DNA of 64,000 bases from Daphnia pulex. Its lineage: Eukaryota > Arthropoda > Branchiopoda > Diplostraca > Daphniidae. Under the pieces are notes generated by a model. It did not search any database and was not told the origin of the DNA. It was given only the letters and a program-made list of their open reading frames with translations. This document shows positions 21,847 to 33,964 of this stretch, in pieces; positions within the stretch are counted from its first letter, which is position 1, and each line of letters begins with the position of its first letter. The stretch spans positions 3,348,001-3,412,000 of the forward strand of contig NC_060019.1 of assembly GCF_021134715.1 (NCBI RefSeq), written 5' to 3'. The translations under genes were made by a program, and so were the position numbers.

Positions 21847-23760
21847 CACAGAGGCTCGGTTTCTTCAGTAGAGGAGAGACAAAAGCAAGTTTCATTTCAC
21901 CAGGCAAAATACCGGAGGAGAGCGACAGATTAACAATAGAAGCAATAGAAACAGCAAGTACATCCGCAAATTTCTTTAGAAGAGAGGTGGGAATCGGATC
22001 ACGAGAGGAGGATTTGGAAGGACATTCTTTAATGAGAGCAGCAATTTCACACACCGAGACACATTCAAACGAAGAGAAAGAGGGGATGTCAATGGACACA
22101 TCAGCATCAGCAGTGGCAGTGGCAGAGGAGCAAGAAGCAACGTCGTCAAGGCTGGCCCTGATATCGGTCACCTTCTTCAGAAAGTGATCACTGAAACGGC
22201 TGACAAGATCAGGAAGGGAGTCGTGGCGAGGAAGCTGAAGACCCGGCTTCTTAAGGAGAAACTAGTCGACGATATTGAAAAGTGACTTTTTTCCCTCAGC
22301 CTCCGCGATCTTTTCGTTGAGGAACGACGACTTCTCTTTCTTGAGCAGATGGCGTTTTTCCTTTAACAGGTTACGGACGTTCTCCCTGTCAATCTCGAGT
22401 GCTAGACCCTTTTTCTTCCGATTTCTCCATCGACGTTCCGATACTCTGCACTTTCTTCTGATAGCCAAGACATCTGTAGACACCCAAGGATTTGCCGGCC
22501 GGACAGTTATCACCTTCGAACGCTCAGGCGCATGTTTGTCGAGTAGCAGCGAAAGGTCGGCATTGTATTGTTCAAGCAGTATGTTGAGGTCATCAGATGG
22601 ATCAGTAAAAAGAGAGAGACTGAGCAAATCAGACATGAAGCAGTCGGCATCAATGGGTCTAGCTCACGATACGTAATTCTTTTCTGTGGGCGCACAGGCC
22701 AATGGGCACGAATGAGCGTATGAATGGCAAAGTGATCTTATATTAAAGCAGATACCATGCATTCACAGATGACGTTGTTGGAGAAACGTGAGATAACAAG
22801 ATCGAGATTGTGGCCATCAAGATGAGTGATGCCTCGGATGTGTTGGGAGAGGCCAAAAGAGTCAAGAAGGGTGAGAAACTTACAGGCAGTGGAGTTTCCC
22901 GCAACGTCGACGTGAATGTTGAAATTGCCAACAATTAGCAACTTGCCGCTAGATACCACGAGCAATTGAAGAAAGCCGGAGAAATCCGACAGGAATTGGC
23001 CGTCGCTGCATTTCGTAGACTGAGAAGGGGGGCGATAGACGATAACGAGACGGATGCAGGTAGAATTGCACTGGAGAAGCACCATCAAGTACTCAAATGA
23101 TGTGGCAGTGTATCCAAAGGAGACAACATGGGTCCGATAAGATTCACGGTAGATGAGAGTTACTCCTCCTCCTCTCCTTCCACCCAGTCTGGCGGAGTGA
23201 ACGGCGCTGAACTCAGTGGGGCAGATGTTCAGCAGGTCATCGTCGCCGTGGCGCTCGGTGAGCCAGGTCTCAGTGACGGCAAGCAGATCCAGATCATAAG
23301 TAATTAGATGATGAGTGATGACGTCAACCCTCTTGAGTAGGGATCTTGCGTTAACGAGAGCAAAGGGCACGAATTTCTTCGCCGCTCTTGCCCTCCTCGC
23401 CGCCTTGCCAGCTCTGACACCGCGCTTACCCGGGCGTTTGACTCAAGAGTTGTAAACAACACCCAGGCCCATACCCGGTTCACGCGAGATGCCAAGATTG
23501 CGTATGATATAAAGTACAGCATCATCGAGTTTTATCTGACTAGAATTGGACGGTCGAAGAGAGAAGAGGCTTCGCCGAGTATATGCCTCAGGCACTTTAG
23601 GTAAGTGACAGGTACATTGGGTATGGAACAACAACACCAGCGAAATACCGAAATATTTAGCAAGTGGGGGGGCAGAACCACAGCTAGATAGATTAAAACA
23701 GGATCACGACGAATTAACCTCACCAGAAATGTAAAGCACACGAAACTAGAAGCACTTTTC
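21847..23760 (-). mobile_element. LINE (CR1/L2-like), 5' half: endonuclease and linker
   Basis: 5' half of the split LINE. The endonuclease is at 22738-23370: PFALVNARSLLKRVDVITHH, AVTETWL, VIYRPPSQS and LIVGNFNIHVDV, typical of an APE-type nuclease. The usual GDFN is GNFN, so a catalytic Asp is lost. A TAA replaces the Ser codon before DHFAIHTLIR (the SDH motif), a frameshift follows near 22650, and a TAG ends the linker frame at 22262 although the same frame continues to the junction. An upstream TGA lies near 23443. At the junction the frame passes cleanly from ...KKPSLC to VDDLNNYRP across the excised LTR element. The 5' limit near 23760 is approximate. Confidence 0.85.
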
Positions 23761-23901
23761 CACGTATAAACAAGACAAAAAGTCGAGAGCCGAAATCGCC
23801 GCAGCCACTAACGGCGCAGGCGAGCAGACGAATGGTCCTTCGAACCGGTTTCAGGAACTAAAACCGAAAACTAATACATTTTCATTTTTCTCATTCTCTA
23901 G

Positions 23902-25903
23902 TGGGACTCCCGGACTGTACCTGTGACAACCAGGAGGCGCAGTGGGCAGCAGCCATCGATCTAGTGCGTGAGTCGGCAAAGTGTTTTGTAGAGGCCCGGG
24001 ACACCAAAACGTGCTGGGAACTACTGGCAAAACTTTTCGAACTCCCGTTCTTTGAGCTGCTCAAGCTCACGGCCTCGTACTCTCTGCAAGTGCGTCCAGG
24101 CAGAGAGGCGGCAGCAGCCAAAGCTCGGCTGATCCAGGACTTACCTCCGGAGGTCCAACAAAAGTTGAGAGTGTGTGAGGAGACTCTTAAAGAACACTCA
24201 GACCTAGTAGACTCTCACAAGGCGGCTTCAAAGCTCGCGGCCAAATATAAGCTCCTGATCTTCCAAGAAGCAGAGTTCGCGGTCAAAGAGGCGAAACTTG
24301 AACGGGAACGCCAAGCGCTTAATATCAAGCGTCGCAGGACCGAGGCCGAGGCTGACGCTGTCCAATCCAACACCACAACTAACCGGCTGGAAATCCCACG
24401 AGCCCACGCAGAGGTAAGTGGTTTTACACGGCAGATCTCCGCCGAGAGTTGGTTACGAGCAGACAGGAACTACTCAGAGGAGCGTACATCAAGGATCTGC
24501 AACCTCTCAAAGTGCAGTGGGGGTCCGGGTGTTGATTTCAAATATTATTCTCACACTGTTGCCTAAACCTATTTGTGTTGCGGAAACCCACAACACCTCC
24601 CTTCCCAAGGTTTGACGGTCTTACACAATCGTCGTCTGCGATGACTTGCTTACTTCACGTGTTCTGAACTGGTGTGTACCTGTCTCTGTCCGAAAAGGTG
24701 ACTTGGAGTTTTGTAAAAAGCAAGTTAATCTGTACCCACTTTGTTAAATTACTCAGGTATTAATACAGCAAGTGCTATTCAATAGTTTGTATCTTATTTT
24801 TGTTAGCTTAATACTAAAGTTAAATTCAACACCGGGGTCAGCAGGCGCCGGCCCTAGTAAGGATCTGCAACCTCCAAAAGTGCAGTGGGATTCGGAGTCA
24901 GCAGGCACCGACCCTAGCAAGGATCTTCCACCTTCCAAAGGGAAGCAACTCTCAGCTCCAGTAGGCATCAGCCCGCTGCTGAAACGCGTATCAAGGGAGA
25001 TGTCGGCGATCACTGGTATTGACGTTGTGCCCGTTGAAGATTTCCCGGTTAATTCGGACGTTTAGAGACCCCGCACACGGTCAACAAGCAGGATCGTGCC
25101 CCCGGCCCAGTTCGTGATCGATAGTCTGTGGGTGCCGGACCGAGTAGCCATCCGGCCGCAGGTGCCACGGGGTGGAGTTGACCCAACAAAGCCTCCGTTC
25201 ACCATCGACGGAAAAACTCTCCAACCAGTATTGGAGAGATACGACCAAGGTAAAATAAAAATCCGTCAATCGGGTAAATTATATATCTCTCGATGTTTTT
25301 TAGCATCGACGTCACAGTCGCCTACTGCAGTACCGTTAGGATACGGCTCACTTGCACCCACCCAGGAGACCATCCTAGCTTTGGAGAAGCACCAAGCTAT
25401 TCCATCACCGGTGCACGGAACAGATCAGGCTACACCCTCTCGGGCAAAAGCCAAAGGTAATAGATTTGGAGTTCTCCTACCGGGAAATTACTAATTCCTT
25501 CTCTCTCTAGGGAAAGCGTGACGTCCAGAGTCCACCGCTGAACCCCCAACCGAGATTGGGTCAGAGGACGACTCAGACGAAATAATCATCTGTAAGATCC
25601 TAAACTTCCAGACTCCCAAAAAGGTTAAAGTTAAAAAGGAGAAAAAGACTGCAAAGGTGCGCAAGTCAAGCGTCAAGCGTGTTTGCTCTAAGGAACCCGC
25701 TGGTGGAGGACGATCTACACCTTGGGAGTTTGTTTGGGTCCATGAGCGAGGACGAGGACGATCTACTATCTCCTCCTAAATCCGGGCCGGTCAATCCACC
25801 GACCCCGGAACCAATTGAGGTCGACGAAGTAGAGCTCGAGATTCATCCGTCTCGAGCCGAGCAACTTTGCGACGACGCAGACCGGATTATTTTCAATAAA
25901 TAA
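23902..25903 (+). pseudogene. spliced gene of unknown function, broken
   Basis: Exon-like blocks with matching splice sites: 23902-24413 (acceptor CTCTAG, donor GAG/GTAAGT), a middle block at about 24842-25065, one ending at 25249, 25304-25456, and 25511-25903. The first block encodes about 170 residues of helix-rich, charged sequence (FELPFFELLKLTASYSLQV, EAKLERERQALNIKRRR). The middle carries a repeated SAGxxPSKDLxPxK motif, and the last blocks are acidic and lysine-rich (SEDDSDEIII, MSEDEDDLLSPP). Lesions: a TGA just after the junction at 25511 and a frame change near 25690. It could be a decayed host nuclear gene or the Gag-like gene of an unknown element; I cannot name it. Confidence 0.5.
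24486..24930. repeat. short direct repeats with AAGGATCTGCAACC core
   Basis: AGGATCTGCAACCTC-AAAGTGCAGTGGG occurs at about 24492 and 24857, with a third diverged unit at about 24918. The latter two encode the SKDLxPxK repeats of the gene above; the first lies in the preceding intron-like stretch, which suggests that stretch was once coding. Confidence 0.55.
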
Positions 25904-28040
25904 ATTTCTCTTTGTATTTGCATCTATCCGTTCAGTCATACCTGTACTCAGAATATTCCACTGTTGATTTGCTTGTTGGGCCTTACCCATTATTCAGTTC
26001 TTTTACGCCGACTAAAGAAGTTCAGTGGAAAAAGTTGTCATTACTATAACAGTAATTCTTAATATTCTATGAATTAACAATTTAAAACTAGCAGGAATCA
26101 GAAAATCCACCCTTGAAATCTGTGAAAGTCTTTCCAATTCAATCTACAAGTCAAGAGTTAACTAAAGCAAGTAAAGAAAACGGTTAAGACAACAAATACT
26201 TACATAAGTCATTGAAATAATTGAATTTACTTTAGGAGTTGGATACTCCCAAGTTACGCGACCAGATTTTGAAAAGCTAGCATGAAAAGGACAGCTGTGA
26301 ATTGGCAGAAATTAATACGAGGTACTAACATCATTACTCCCTATATCATGCTTCAATACCTAACACATTATTTTGCCGGATAAAAACCTGCTTGTCTATG
26401 AAGATCAACTGGACAAAAGAATTTGCAAACTAAAGCAACTGAAGGAGTAATAGAACAGTCTATTTAAACGCAAGCTGAATGTTGATGCGTTGTGCCTGAC
26501 CAACCTGAATTTATACAACATGAACCGCTACCGGAAAAAGCTATAAGTCCTATAACAGTAATGTATTCAATATTCTTTAATTTAAATACCTAATGTAACT
26601 ATTTAAAACTAGCAAAAGATCACCCATTCACCCATGGAATCTTTTAAAATGCTTCCGCTCCAATCTACAAGTCAAGAATTGACTTAGGCAAGTAAAGAAA
26701 ACAAATACTTATACGTCATTAAAATAATTGAATTTACTCTAGGAGTTGGAGATACTTAAGTTACGCTACAAGAATTTCAGAAGCCAACATGAAAGGGATG
26801 TCTGTGAAAAGGCAGAAATTAACACGAGGTACTAAATTACTCCCAATAATAATCCCCAAATGGACTGGAAGGAATTGACCAATATCACATTATAAATATG
26901 TTTTTTTTTGCACTTTTTTAAAGTGTAATTTGGTATTGAGAATATATATATAATATTGTATTGTTATATTGCACATAATTCTTCAATTAAATTCTTCATT
27001 TGGTCAACACAGGGGAGAAGTCGCTGAATTTCTACTTATCGAAACGTTCCAACAGTGGAATTACCGATTATTATGGATATTACTTTGATATTCCCAGTTT
27101 TAAAAATGGATTAGGGTCCATAATAATAAGCGTGTTGAGTTTTGGGAAAAAAAAATGGTCGATATTTGTCCCGTTTAAACCCGTGTAAATGTGTAATTTG
27201 GTATTGAGAAGTAATTCAAGAAGTAGTAACCTATAGTGGAAACATTATGTTGTTTTCTTGACCACAGACAAAGAAGTATAGACACAGATAGTATAGTACA
27301 TAAAGAATAAGACCAAGGATTTTAACCCAAAACGAGTAAGAAAATTATGCAATCCTTCATAACATTTGCAATTAGTTATCCCTTTATATTTCTTCGAAAT
27401 ATAAAATATTAAGAGCGACATAAGTTGTGTATTTGCTGGACCAGCGATTCAAGACCAACTGAACTACTCACTTTTTTGGTGGGAAAGGGCAACGTTGCCA
27501 AGTTACAACAATGCTTAAGATAAATTGTGCTTCCAGTAATTTCACAAAATCCTTAGTAAGCCTATTCCAATTTTCAATATTTGGCACCCTTGCTCCAACC
27601 TATTTACACCCTAAATTGGACAAAATTTTCGAATTAATTATAAAGACCTGAATTAAATGCTGAGCAGCCTGAGCTGCATGTATGTAAGCTAACATTTTAA
27701 TATCTCTAGTGCCTTGTGTAGGAAACCCTAATTTAGAACATTAAAAATACTTGTATAAGTGTATTTTACTATTAACCCGTAGTATAATTCATTAAAGACA
27801 ATCCCTTTTAATGCAATCCCTTTTTTAACACATTTCTGATTCCCCCTTCTTGGTCACACATTTGGTTTTGAGAGATTATTTATCATCACAGCCTTTACTT
27901 TAAATTTTTTATTTAAACGATGAATTAGCAATGAAATAATCCGCTCATGGCCTCAAAGTAAGCGGAGCTGAAGCTCAAGTTCACAAAAAAAGATGAGCTT
28001 CGCTCAAGCTCACTTTTGCTCAAGCTCATTTCCAAGTATT
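25904..28040. repeat. AT-rich region with a ~230-bp direct repeat
   Basis: About 26091-26335 and 26605-26845 are diverged copies of the same sequence (CAATCTACAAGTCAAGA, ATTGAATTTACT-TAGGAGTTGGA, GAGGTACTA). A partial inverted copy is at 44990-45055. No gene is supported in this stretch. Confidence 0.65.
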
Positions 28041-28044
28041 TTAA

Positions 28045-28143
28045 ATAAAATAAAATACAACTGGCAACGGTATAATTTTTTTGAAAATTTTAATTCAAAT
28101 GGTGTCATAGCATCGAATTATTTGAGTCAAATCAAAGGGATCC
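28045..28143. repeat. dispersed repeat shared with 46335-46437
   Basis: About 100 bp, starting AAATAAAATACAACTGGCAA and ending AGTCAAATCAAAGGGATCC, is repeated in the same orientation at 46335-46437 with a few differences. Confidence 0.7.
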
Positions 28144-28388
28144 CATTTTTAAATAATTTATTTTTTGTATTTTTACAATTTTTTAAATATTTTACCGATT
28201 TGGTTTTTTTAGAAAACAAAGAAAATAGCGAAAAGAAAGAGTATTTTTTTTCTTTCTTTTGGATTGTGTCCGGTAAAAAAAATTATTGTGTTTAAAAAAA
28301 CTGTATTAGTTGTGTTTCTAAAGACTTAAAAAAGCAAAAGAAAATAGCCTTAAAAACCTTAAAAAGAATGAAAATAGTCATATCCACG

Positions 28389-28800
28389 TTATGTGGTGAA
28401 ATGTTGGCTCGTAAAGAAAACAAAATATTTCCACCCTAAAAATTCTTTTGCAACAGGAAGCGTGGCAGGAATACCTAACACTTTACGAACCACCACAAAA
28501 AGAAGAGGAAATTGGTCTTTGAGCACTTTCCACCAATTAAACAAATCAAACGAATCAAAATATTTTTTTGAAATTAAAAGAGTTGACATGCAAAAACAAA
28601 GCAATTTCCTTTTTTAATGCGTCATTTTCAACCGACAGTGATCGAGAATCTAGAAGTTCACCTAACAATGCGGCCACTTTAGACGTTTTCTTTATACTAT
28701 TTCTGGAACATACAGCAAAGTAGTAGCTGATTGTGCCGACGAAAAATTTGCTTGACGCTGCTTTCGACGATTGACTTGAATTTTCACAGGTGGAGTGCAA
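28389..28800 (-). pseudogene. hAT transposase C-terminal relic
   Basis: Minus-strand translation in two frames, joined by a frameshift in an A-run near 28568. The first part has VAALLGELLDSRSLS and ENDALKKEIALFL. The second has FDLFNWWKVLKDQFPLL followed by VRKVLGIPATLPVAKEFL, which fits the hAT dimerisation region (WW-K ... FP-L ... IPAT...). It has no remaining catalytic core. A relic is the likeliest reading; a host ZBED-type gene fragment is the alternative. Confidence 0.55.
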
Positions 28801-29400
28801 ATTTTTTTATGATGATAACCCATAAGACATTACCACTGTGGTCATTTTGTGTGGGGTCAACTGCGTTGTCGGGGACAACTTGTTTGCTTCGGGAATAGCA
28901 AGTATCACCGCTGGCAGATTAAAGAGCTTACGCACTTTGTAAAGTCAATGGACAGTGGTGCTTTCGCACTCCTTTTCCTCGGCAAAATGCAGCCCCTGAG
29001 GCATGAAAAAGTTGATGGCCTCAGCGCAATTAGTACCCGAAGTGGTACGCATCGGGGAAAGTCCCGACGTATTGGCCGTGCTCCTGCTTTATGCAATGGA
29101 ATGGTATGAGGTAGTCGGCCTTTTTTAGAACCTGGCAAAACGAGACATTTCTTGTGACTGTCATAAGACAGTAAAAAAAGCGAAAAAAAACGTATTCCAA
29201 TCCTAATTTCATTTCATCTATGCCTTTAGATAGACATTAAACTGGAATTGTGAGGAACAATATCAATGAGAACATAATAATTAGATTGCATAATTACCTG
29301 TAGATGTTTCTTCAAATTTTGCGTTTTGTGACTTATTTATTCATTCTATCTTTTTTCAACTCGATAAAATATACCCGGTAATGTTGAATCAAGGTAGAGT
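28801..29400. other. no gene seen
   Basis: The open frames at 28849-29138 overlap on both strands and show no motif. Confidence 0.35.
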
Positions 29401-29414
29401 GAGTCTGTTTCGTC

Positions 29415-30535
29415 AGTGTAACATGTGACTACGGCTTTTCTTCATGGTGTTTTGAAAGAGGAAGACTATCTTACTCAACCAGAAGGCTATATCATCACTG
29501 GAAAAGAAACTCCAGTATATCGTCTTCACAAAACCGCTATTAGGTCACACCGATTTTGCAATGCCCTAAAACGGGCATTGCAAAATCGGTTTGAAGGAAG
29601 TTTGAATGAAAGAATTTGATGAATTTTTGATCAAATTTGGATTTGTCCCTAGTCAAGCCAATTCGAGTGTCTATTTTCTTCGACAGAGTGCAGAGGCAAC
29701 TATTTTGAGCATCTGGGTAGCCCTATGGTTTGGTAGCAAGCAGCAGTAAGAAAATCGTCTCATAAATCATCAAGTATCAACAGCTCCAGTTCGAAATTGT
29801 GCCAAGACCGGCTAAGTTTTTGTTGGCCTGTTGATCAACAGAAATCGTGAAAAGCAGTGTCTACATCTCTACACAAATTATATCAACAAATCTTTCCAAA
29901 TTTAGCATGCAGATTTGTCACTCTAAAACTACACCAGCCGATTAATTTAAAAGACTGACTAAAATTCTTCAATTGCAGATTCAAGCAAGTTGTTCCCTTT
30001 CCAAGGAGCGATCAGTATGTAGTTTCTTATATTGCATGCTGATATTACCATAAGACCTGAGATCAGCTTTGCAGAGGACCAAGTGGCTCAGTTCACTACT
30101 ATTCCCGGAAAGTCGCACTGTAAGGTTGGAAAACGTATATGTATGAAACAAAAAAGTGTGGCTCTCTACGGAAGCAGAGTATCTTGCCTCTGTCTGCCTC
30201 TGCCTGCCACACGGAAAAGGAGATAATGGTTTGGCTGTGCAATCTTTTGAGCAAATTGATTCTACCACTTTGTTCTGCGACAACCAAAGTGATGTTCGTT
30301 TGGTGACTAATCCTGAATTTCACAAGCGAACTAATAATCATATCGAAGTTCAGCACCACTTTTTTCGTGAAAAGCAGAATGATGGATTCCTTCACATACT
30401 ACCTGCACGTACTATCTGTCTAAAGAAGAGAAGCTCACGGAATATTTTACTAAACCCATTCCTGGCAACTTTTTGAAAAATTGCGCCGGAAAATTGTTGT
30501 TCAAGATTTATCAGTTGAATGTAATCTCCAGTCTC
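29415..30535 (+). pseudogene. Ty1/copia pol relic (RT and RNase H)
   Basis: The plus strand keeps copia RT text (TTAFLHGVLKEEDYLTQPEG, then YRLHKT, FDEFLIKFGFV) and, from 30230, RNase H text (DSTTLFCDNQSDVRLVTNPE, HIEVQHHFFREK), ending with residues typical of the copia pol C-terminus (KPIPGNFLKN). Frame changes and stops occur between these parts, and the RT catalytic block is missing or unreadable. Neither LTR was identified. Confidence 0.75.
29549..29590. repeat. perfect 18-bp hairpin
   Basis: ACCGATTTTGCAATGCCC, loop TAAAAC, GGGCATTGCAAAATCGGT. All 18 pairs match. It lies within the copia relic where the conserved YGLKQ-type RT block would be expected. Confidence 0.9.
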
Positions 30536-30902
30536 AAATTTTAAATCAAATCATGTAAAACAAATTTTCAATCTCTGTTAGGTCTCTGTAGCGAATGTCT
30601 TATCTTTTTCTTGTCTTCTTTCATGGTCGTTTTGTTTTTCTTCATTTCACTACCCCTCTCAACCTAGCGTCTAATTGAATGTATTCATGAAAATGAGAAG
30701 CCAATCATGTCATAATTTTTCCATCTGACAGATCGCGATTGAAACCTCGGTCCTTTCGCAGACAAAGCTATGCATCTAACCTATGCTCAACCATTGACTT
30801 ATTTATCGCATCACTGGGCCGCATTGTATTGCAGTTCCATTTTATTATGATTTAAAATGATAATGACAAACTTCTGTAAAAAATATAAAAAATTATATTT
30901 TG

Positions 30903-31009
30903 GCCTGAATGACATTCAACTCCGTCATTTAGGCTCAATTTTTACGACGTTCAGACCCAATAAAAGTGGTCCTGAAAGACGCGGGCCCGAATTACTGGGC
31001 CTGAACGTC
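30903..31009. repeat. two adjacent foldback hairpins
   Basis: GCCTGAATGAC / GTCATTTAGGC (about 30903-30934, one mismatch) is followed by GACGTTCAGACCCAATAA / TTACTGGGCCTGAACGTC (30946-30963 and 30992-31009, two mismatches in 18). This arrangement fits a short foldback element. Confidence 0.6.
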
Positions 31010-32841
31010 AGACACCCGGAACACTTATCCATTGTCAACCGTCAAAACAACTCCATCAATAAGGTAACTTTCCTCAAAAATCCAAACTACACGTCAATTT
31101 AAAAAACTTGCTCTTACCAGATTCTAGTCAACGACATGCACTGGATGCAAACGACACCACCATTAAAGACAAATTTTTACAAAACGAAACAGTAGTTGCA
31201 ATCATTGGCGTAAAAATCATGGATATTCTGCCAAACATAATTAAAGCATTGTTGTACCGAGTGTTCCAGCTTGATGGGGAGTGACACAGTTATTACAAAA
31301 TTTCCTATCACTAACGTCACCTGTTGTTAGAAATGAAACTCGTTTCAAACGGCCGACGACGCGATTCAGCCGTATCATCACACTTCCGGTCCATTTACGG
31401 GAATACCGTAGGTGGCCACTCGTATTGACAGCTCGTTGTTTCATACCTTTTCGTCGCACCTTTCTTCCTGTGTTGTACTGATTGTGTATTGTACTGTCTT
31501 GTACTGATTAGTCTTCCAATACAAACGGATCGCAGATACTAAAACTTATCATCAACTACTTTATTCATCTCAATTCGGTAAGCAAAGTTCACACTATTCC
31601 CTGCCAAACATGGCCCATCACACTTTATAATTTGAACTTGTGAAGTATTTCGTTTACTTGTAACTTAAACACCTAAAACGAACAAAACTTAAAAAACCCA
31701 AACTTTAATTTAAAAACCCTATTCTATCATCATGAGCTTTTTTCTAATCTTACCTCGTAGAATTAAAACATTTTTAGTTAAGTGTATGTGTATGTGAAAT
31801 TTTCCAGTCGTCATCGCCATTTTTAACAAAACCGCATCGGCCTGAAGCGTTAGAACCGTTTCACACACAGACACTCGACTGTAACAACATTTCTGATTTC
31901 TTCTATAAAAGTAATAAAATTGTTCATTTGAACTTAAAACTTGAAGTAGATAGCCTACATTTTCTTTCTTTTTCATCCTCTAGCACTTTAGTGGAGCTCC
32001 ATTTAGAACTTTTTTATTCTATTCTCAACATTTGTAGCGAAAAAAAACCCAAAGGGGCCGAGGCCCGCAGACTGGTACAGATGCCCGAGGGGGACAGGCC
32101 CCATCCTCCCCTCCCACACACTCTACAAGAACACACGCGAGGGAAAAATTCAAGCTTTTCATCGCCTTCCAATTGTAGAGCCATCCAGGGTAGAATACGG
32201 CACAATGATTCGCCCACTTTATCTTGAAGACTTACAGAACAAACAGCTCCGATAGGAAGCAAGAGTCAGGAGAGCACCTGAAAATCCGTATATCGGATTA
32301 GTTCCAATCATTCACAACCATACTTCGCTCTTGAACTTGAACTGAACCTAAGACCCAGATATTGCGGAGGTATTCGTTTTGGTCAGGGACAAAGGAGGCC
32401 GTTAGGTAACTGCTCCAATATACAACATCAGCCACAAGTAATCCAGGAATAAGTGGAAGAACGAGCGCAGGAAGGAGAGGAAGAAGGAGCTGTAGGAGGA
32501 GAAGAGAACAACGAGATAGAAGAAGACGTCGTGCTTTGGGAAGGGGCTGCTAAAACTGCACCGGAAGTAGTTCGATCACCACAAGCAACCAGAGGAAGAG
32601 GACGGTCAATTCCAAAGGAAGGAGCGCCAAGCGGAAATGAAATATTCCACCGACCGGTCAATTCCGATAACAACCCAACTCAACCTTCAAGATGAATTAA
32701 GACAAACAAAACAACAACTCTCTTCATTCCTTGCATTGAATTGAGCCATTGCATGAACACACACCCAAGGAGATAGGCATTCCAGCTGAACTGCATAACT
32801 ATTTTTCAATCCTTTTTCTTTTCAGTAGAAGAAAACTCCCG
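31010..32841. other. no supported gene
   Basis: Contains a Glu-rich plus-strand frame at 32453-32695 and antisense frames without motifs. The 31240-31620 part has an LTR-like look but no partner was found. Confidence 0.3.
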
Positions 32842-33453
32842 CTTCTACACAGAAAGTAAACGAGGGTCGTAGCCAAAAAAAAGCCATTGTGGTCTCCGTG
32901 AGACGTCGCCTTGGTTTTTTCCTGGGACATTTAAGAAATAAAAATAACCAGGAAAAAATTGCAATTTTTTTCCCCACTAATGATGCCATTGTACCCAAGT
33001 ATGACTAGTGAAAAAATGCTCACACCAAAACATAGGTCAAGTCAATGGATTACATTATTTACCCAAATGTTTAATTTTAAGTTTAATAGTTTAGAGATTG
33101 AATTGTCCAAGAAGCATATGCTAACAACAGACGTGACTTAGCTTACATAAATCATTTGTGATTTTATTTCAATATCGAGGTATTTAAATATCGAGGTATT
33201 TCAATATCGAGGTAGGTCCCTTCTATGCAGGAGGATTTTTTGACTAATCTGTATGTTTCTACACCTTGGTTTCAAATTCGAAAATTAACGTTGTGATTAT
33301 TTAACACTGTCACGTAATGAATGGTATTACTGAAAAGGTTACAAGTCTGATACACCGAACATCTGCAAACAGTTAGAGACTGTCTAATAGTTTAACAGTT
33401 GAGAACTTTTGAAATAAAGGGGATTTTCTGTAAATGGAACTTTCCTTTCAAGT

Positions 33454-33717
33454 CTAAGTACCGACTATTACGTCTCTAAACACAACATTGCACTGTTGAA
33501 AAAAGGCGCAATCGTTATAAGAAAGTTGAGAAAAGACATTTAAGAGAGGAATAGTCTCGCTCAAATCTCTCTGGAAAACCAATAAAAACAACTGGTGAAA
33601 ATGTGTAGGCTTCGAAATTGAAATGCGAGTAAAGAATGGTTTATGGTGACCAAGTGCACTAGTCCGTTTCACCAAGTTAATCTGCATTCTGTTAGTAATG
33701 GAGATCTCTAAATTCAA
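33454..33717 (-). CDS. conserved exon candidate in copy A
   Basis: About 85 residues open on the minus strand with a possible acceptor (TTACTAACAG) just before AATGCAGATT. The copy B counterpart (56135-56398) keeps the same frame with only a few residue changes near the end. The retained frame in two copies is mild evidence for an exon. No motif is recognised (for example SALGHHKPFFTRISISKP). Confidence 0.3.
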   Translation of the reverse strand: MNLEISITNRMQINLVKRTSALGHHKPFFTRISISKPTHFHQLFLLVFQRDLSETIPLLNVFSQLSYNDCAFFQQCNVVFRDVIVGT

Positions 33718-33964
33718 TCACTGAAATTCCTTAATGAATTTGGTGAAAATTGAAAGAACATGAAAACGGGCGATAATTTTTTAAGTTTTGATTCTTCGGC
33801 AAAACCTGCTGATGTATTTTCTGCAGACAACTGTTTGGGGTCAAAAGTTGAGTAACAACTAAAAATAATATCACCTTAAACAAATCAAGGAATACTTTCC
33901 CAACGACGAACCAACTTCCGATAGAAAAACGATACAAAGACAAAATGAAAAAAATGTAGAGATT

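Noticed and set aside
31251-31610. Possible LTR (TGTTGTACC...CAAACA followed by TGG)
   Set aside because: No second copy in the window, no target duplication, and the link to the copia relic 0.8 kb upstream is not supported.
32453-32695. Glu-rich plus-strand frame
   Set aside because: Purine-rich GAAGAG repeats explain it; no start context or domain.
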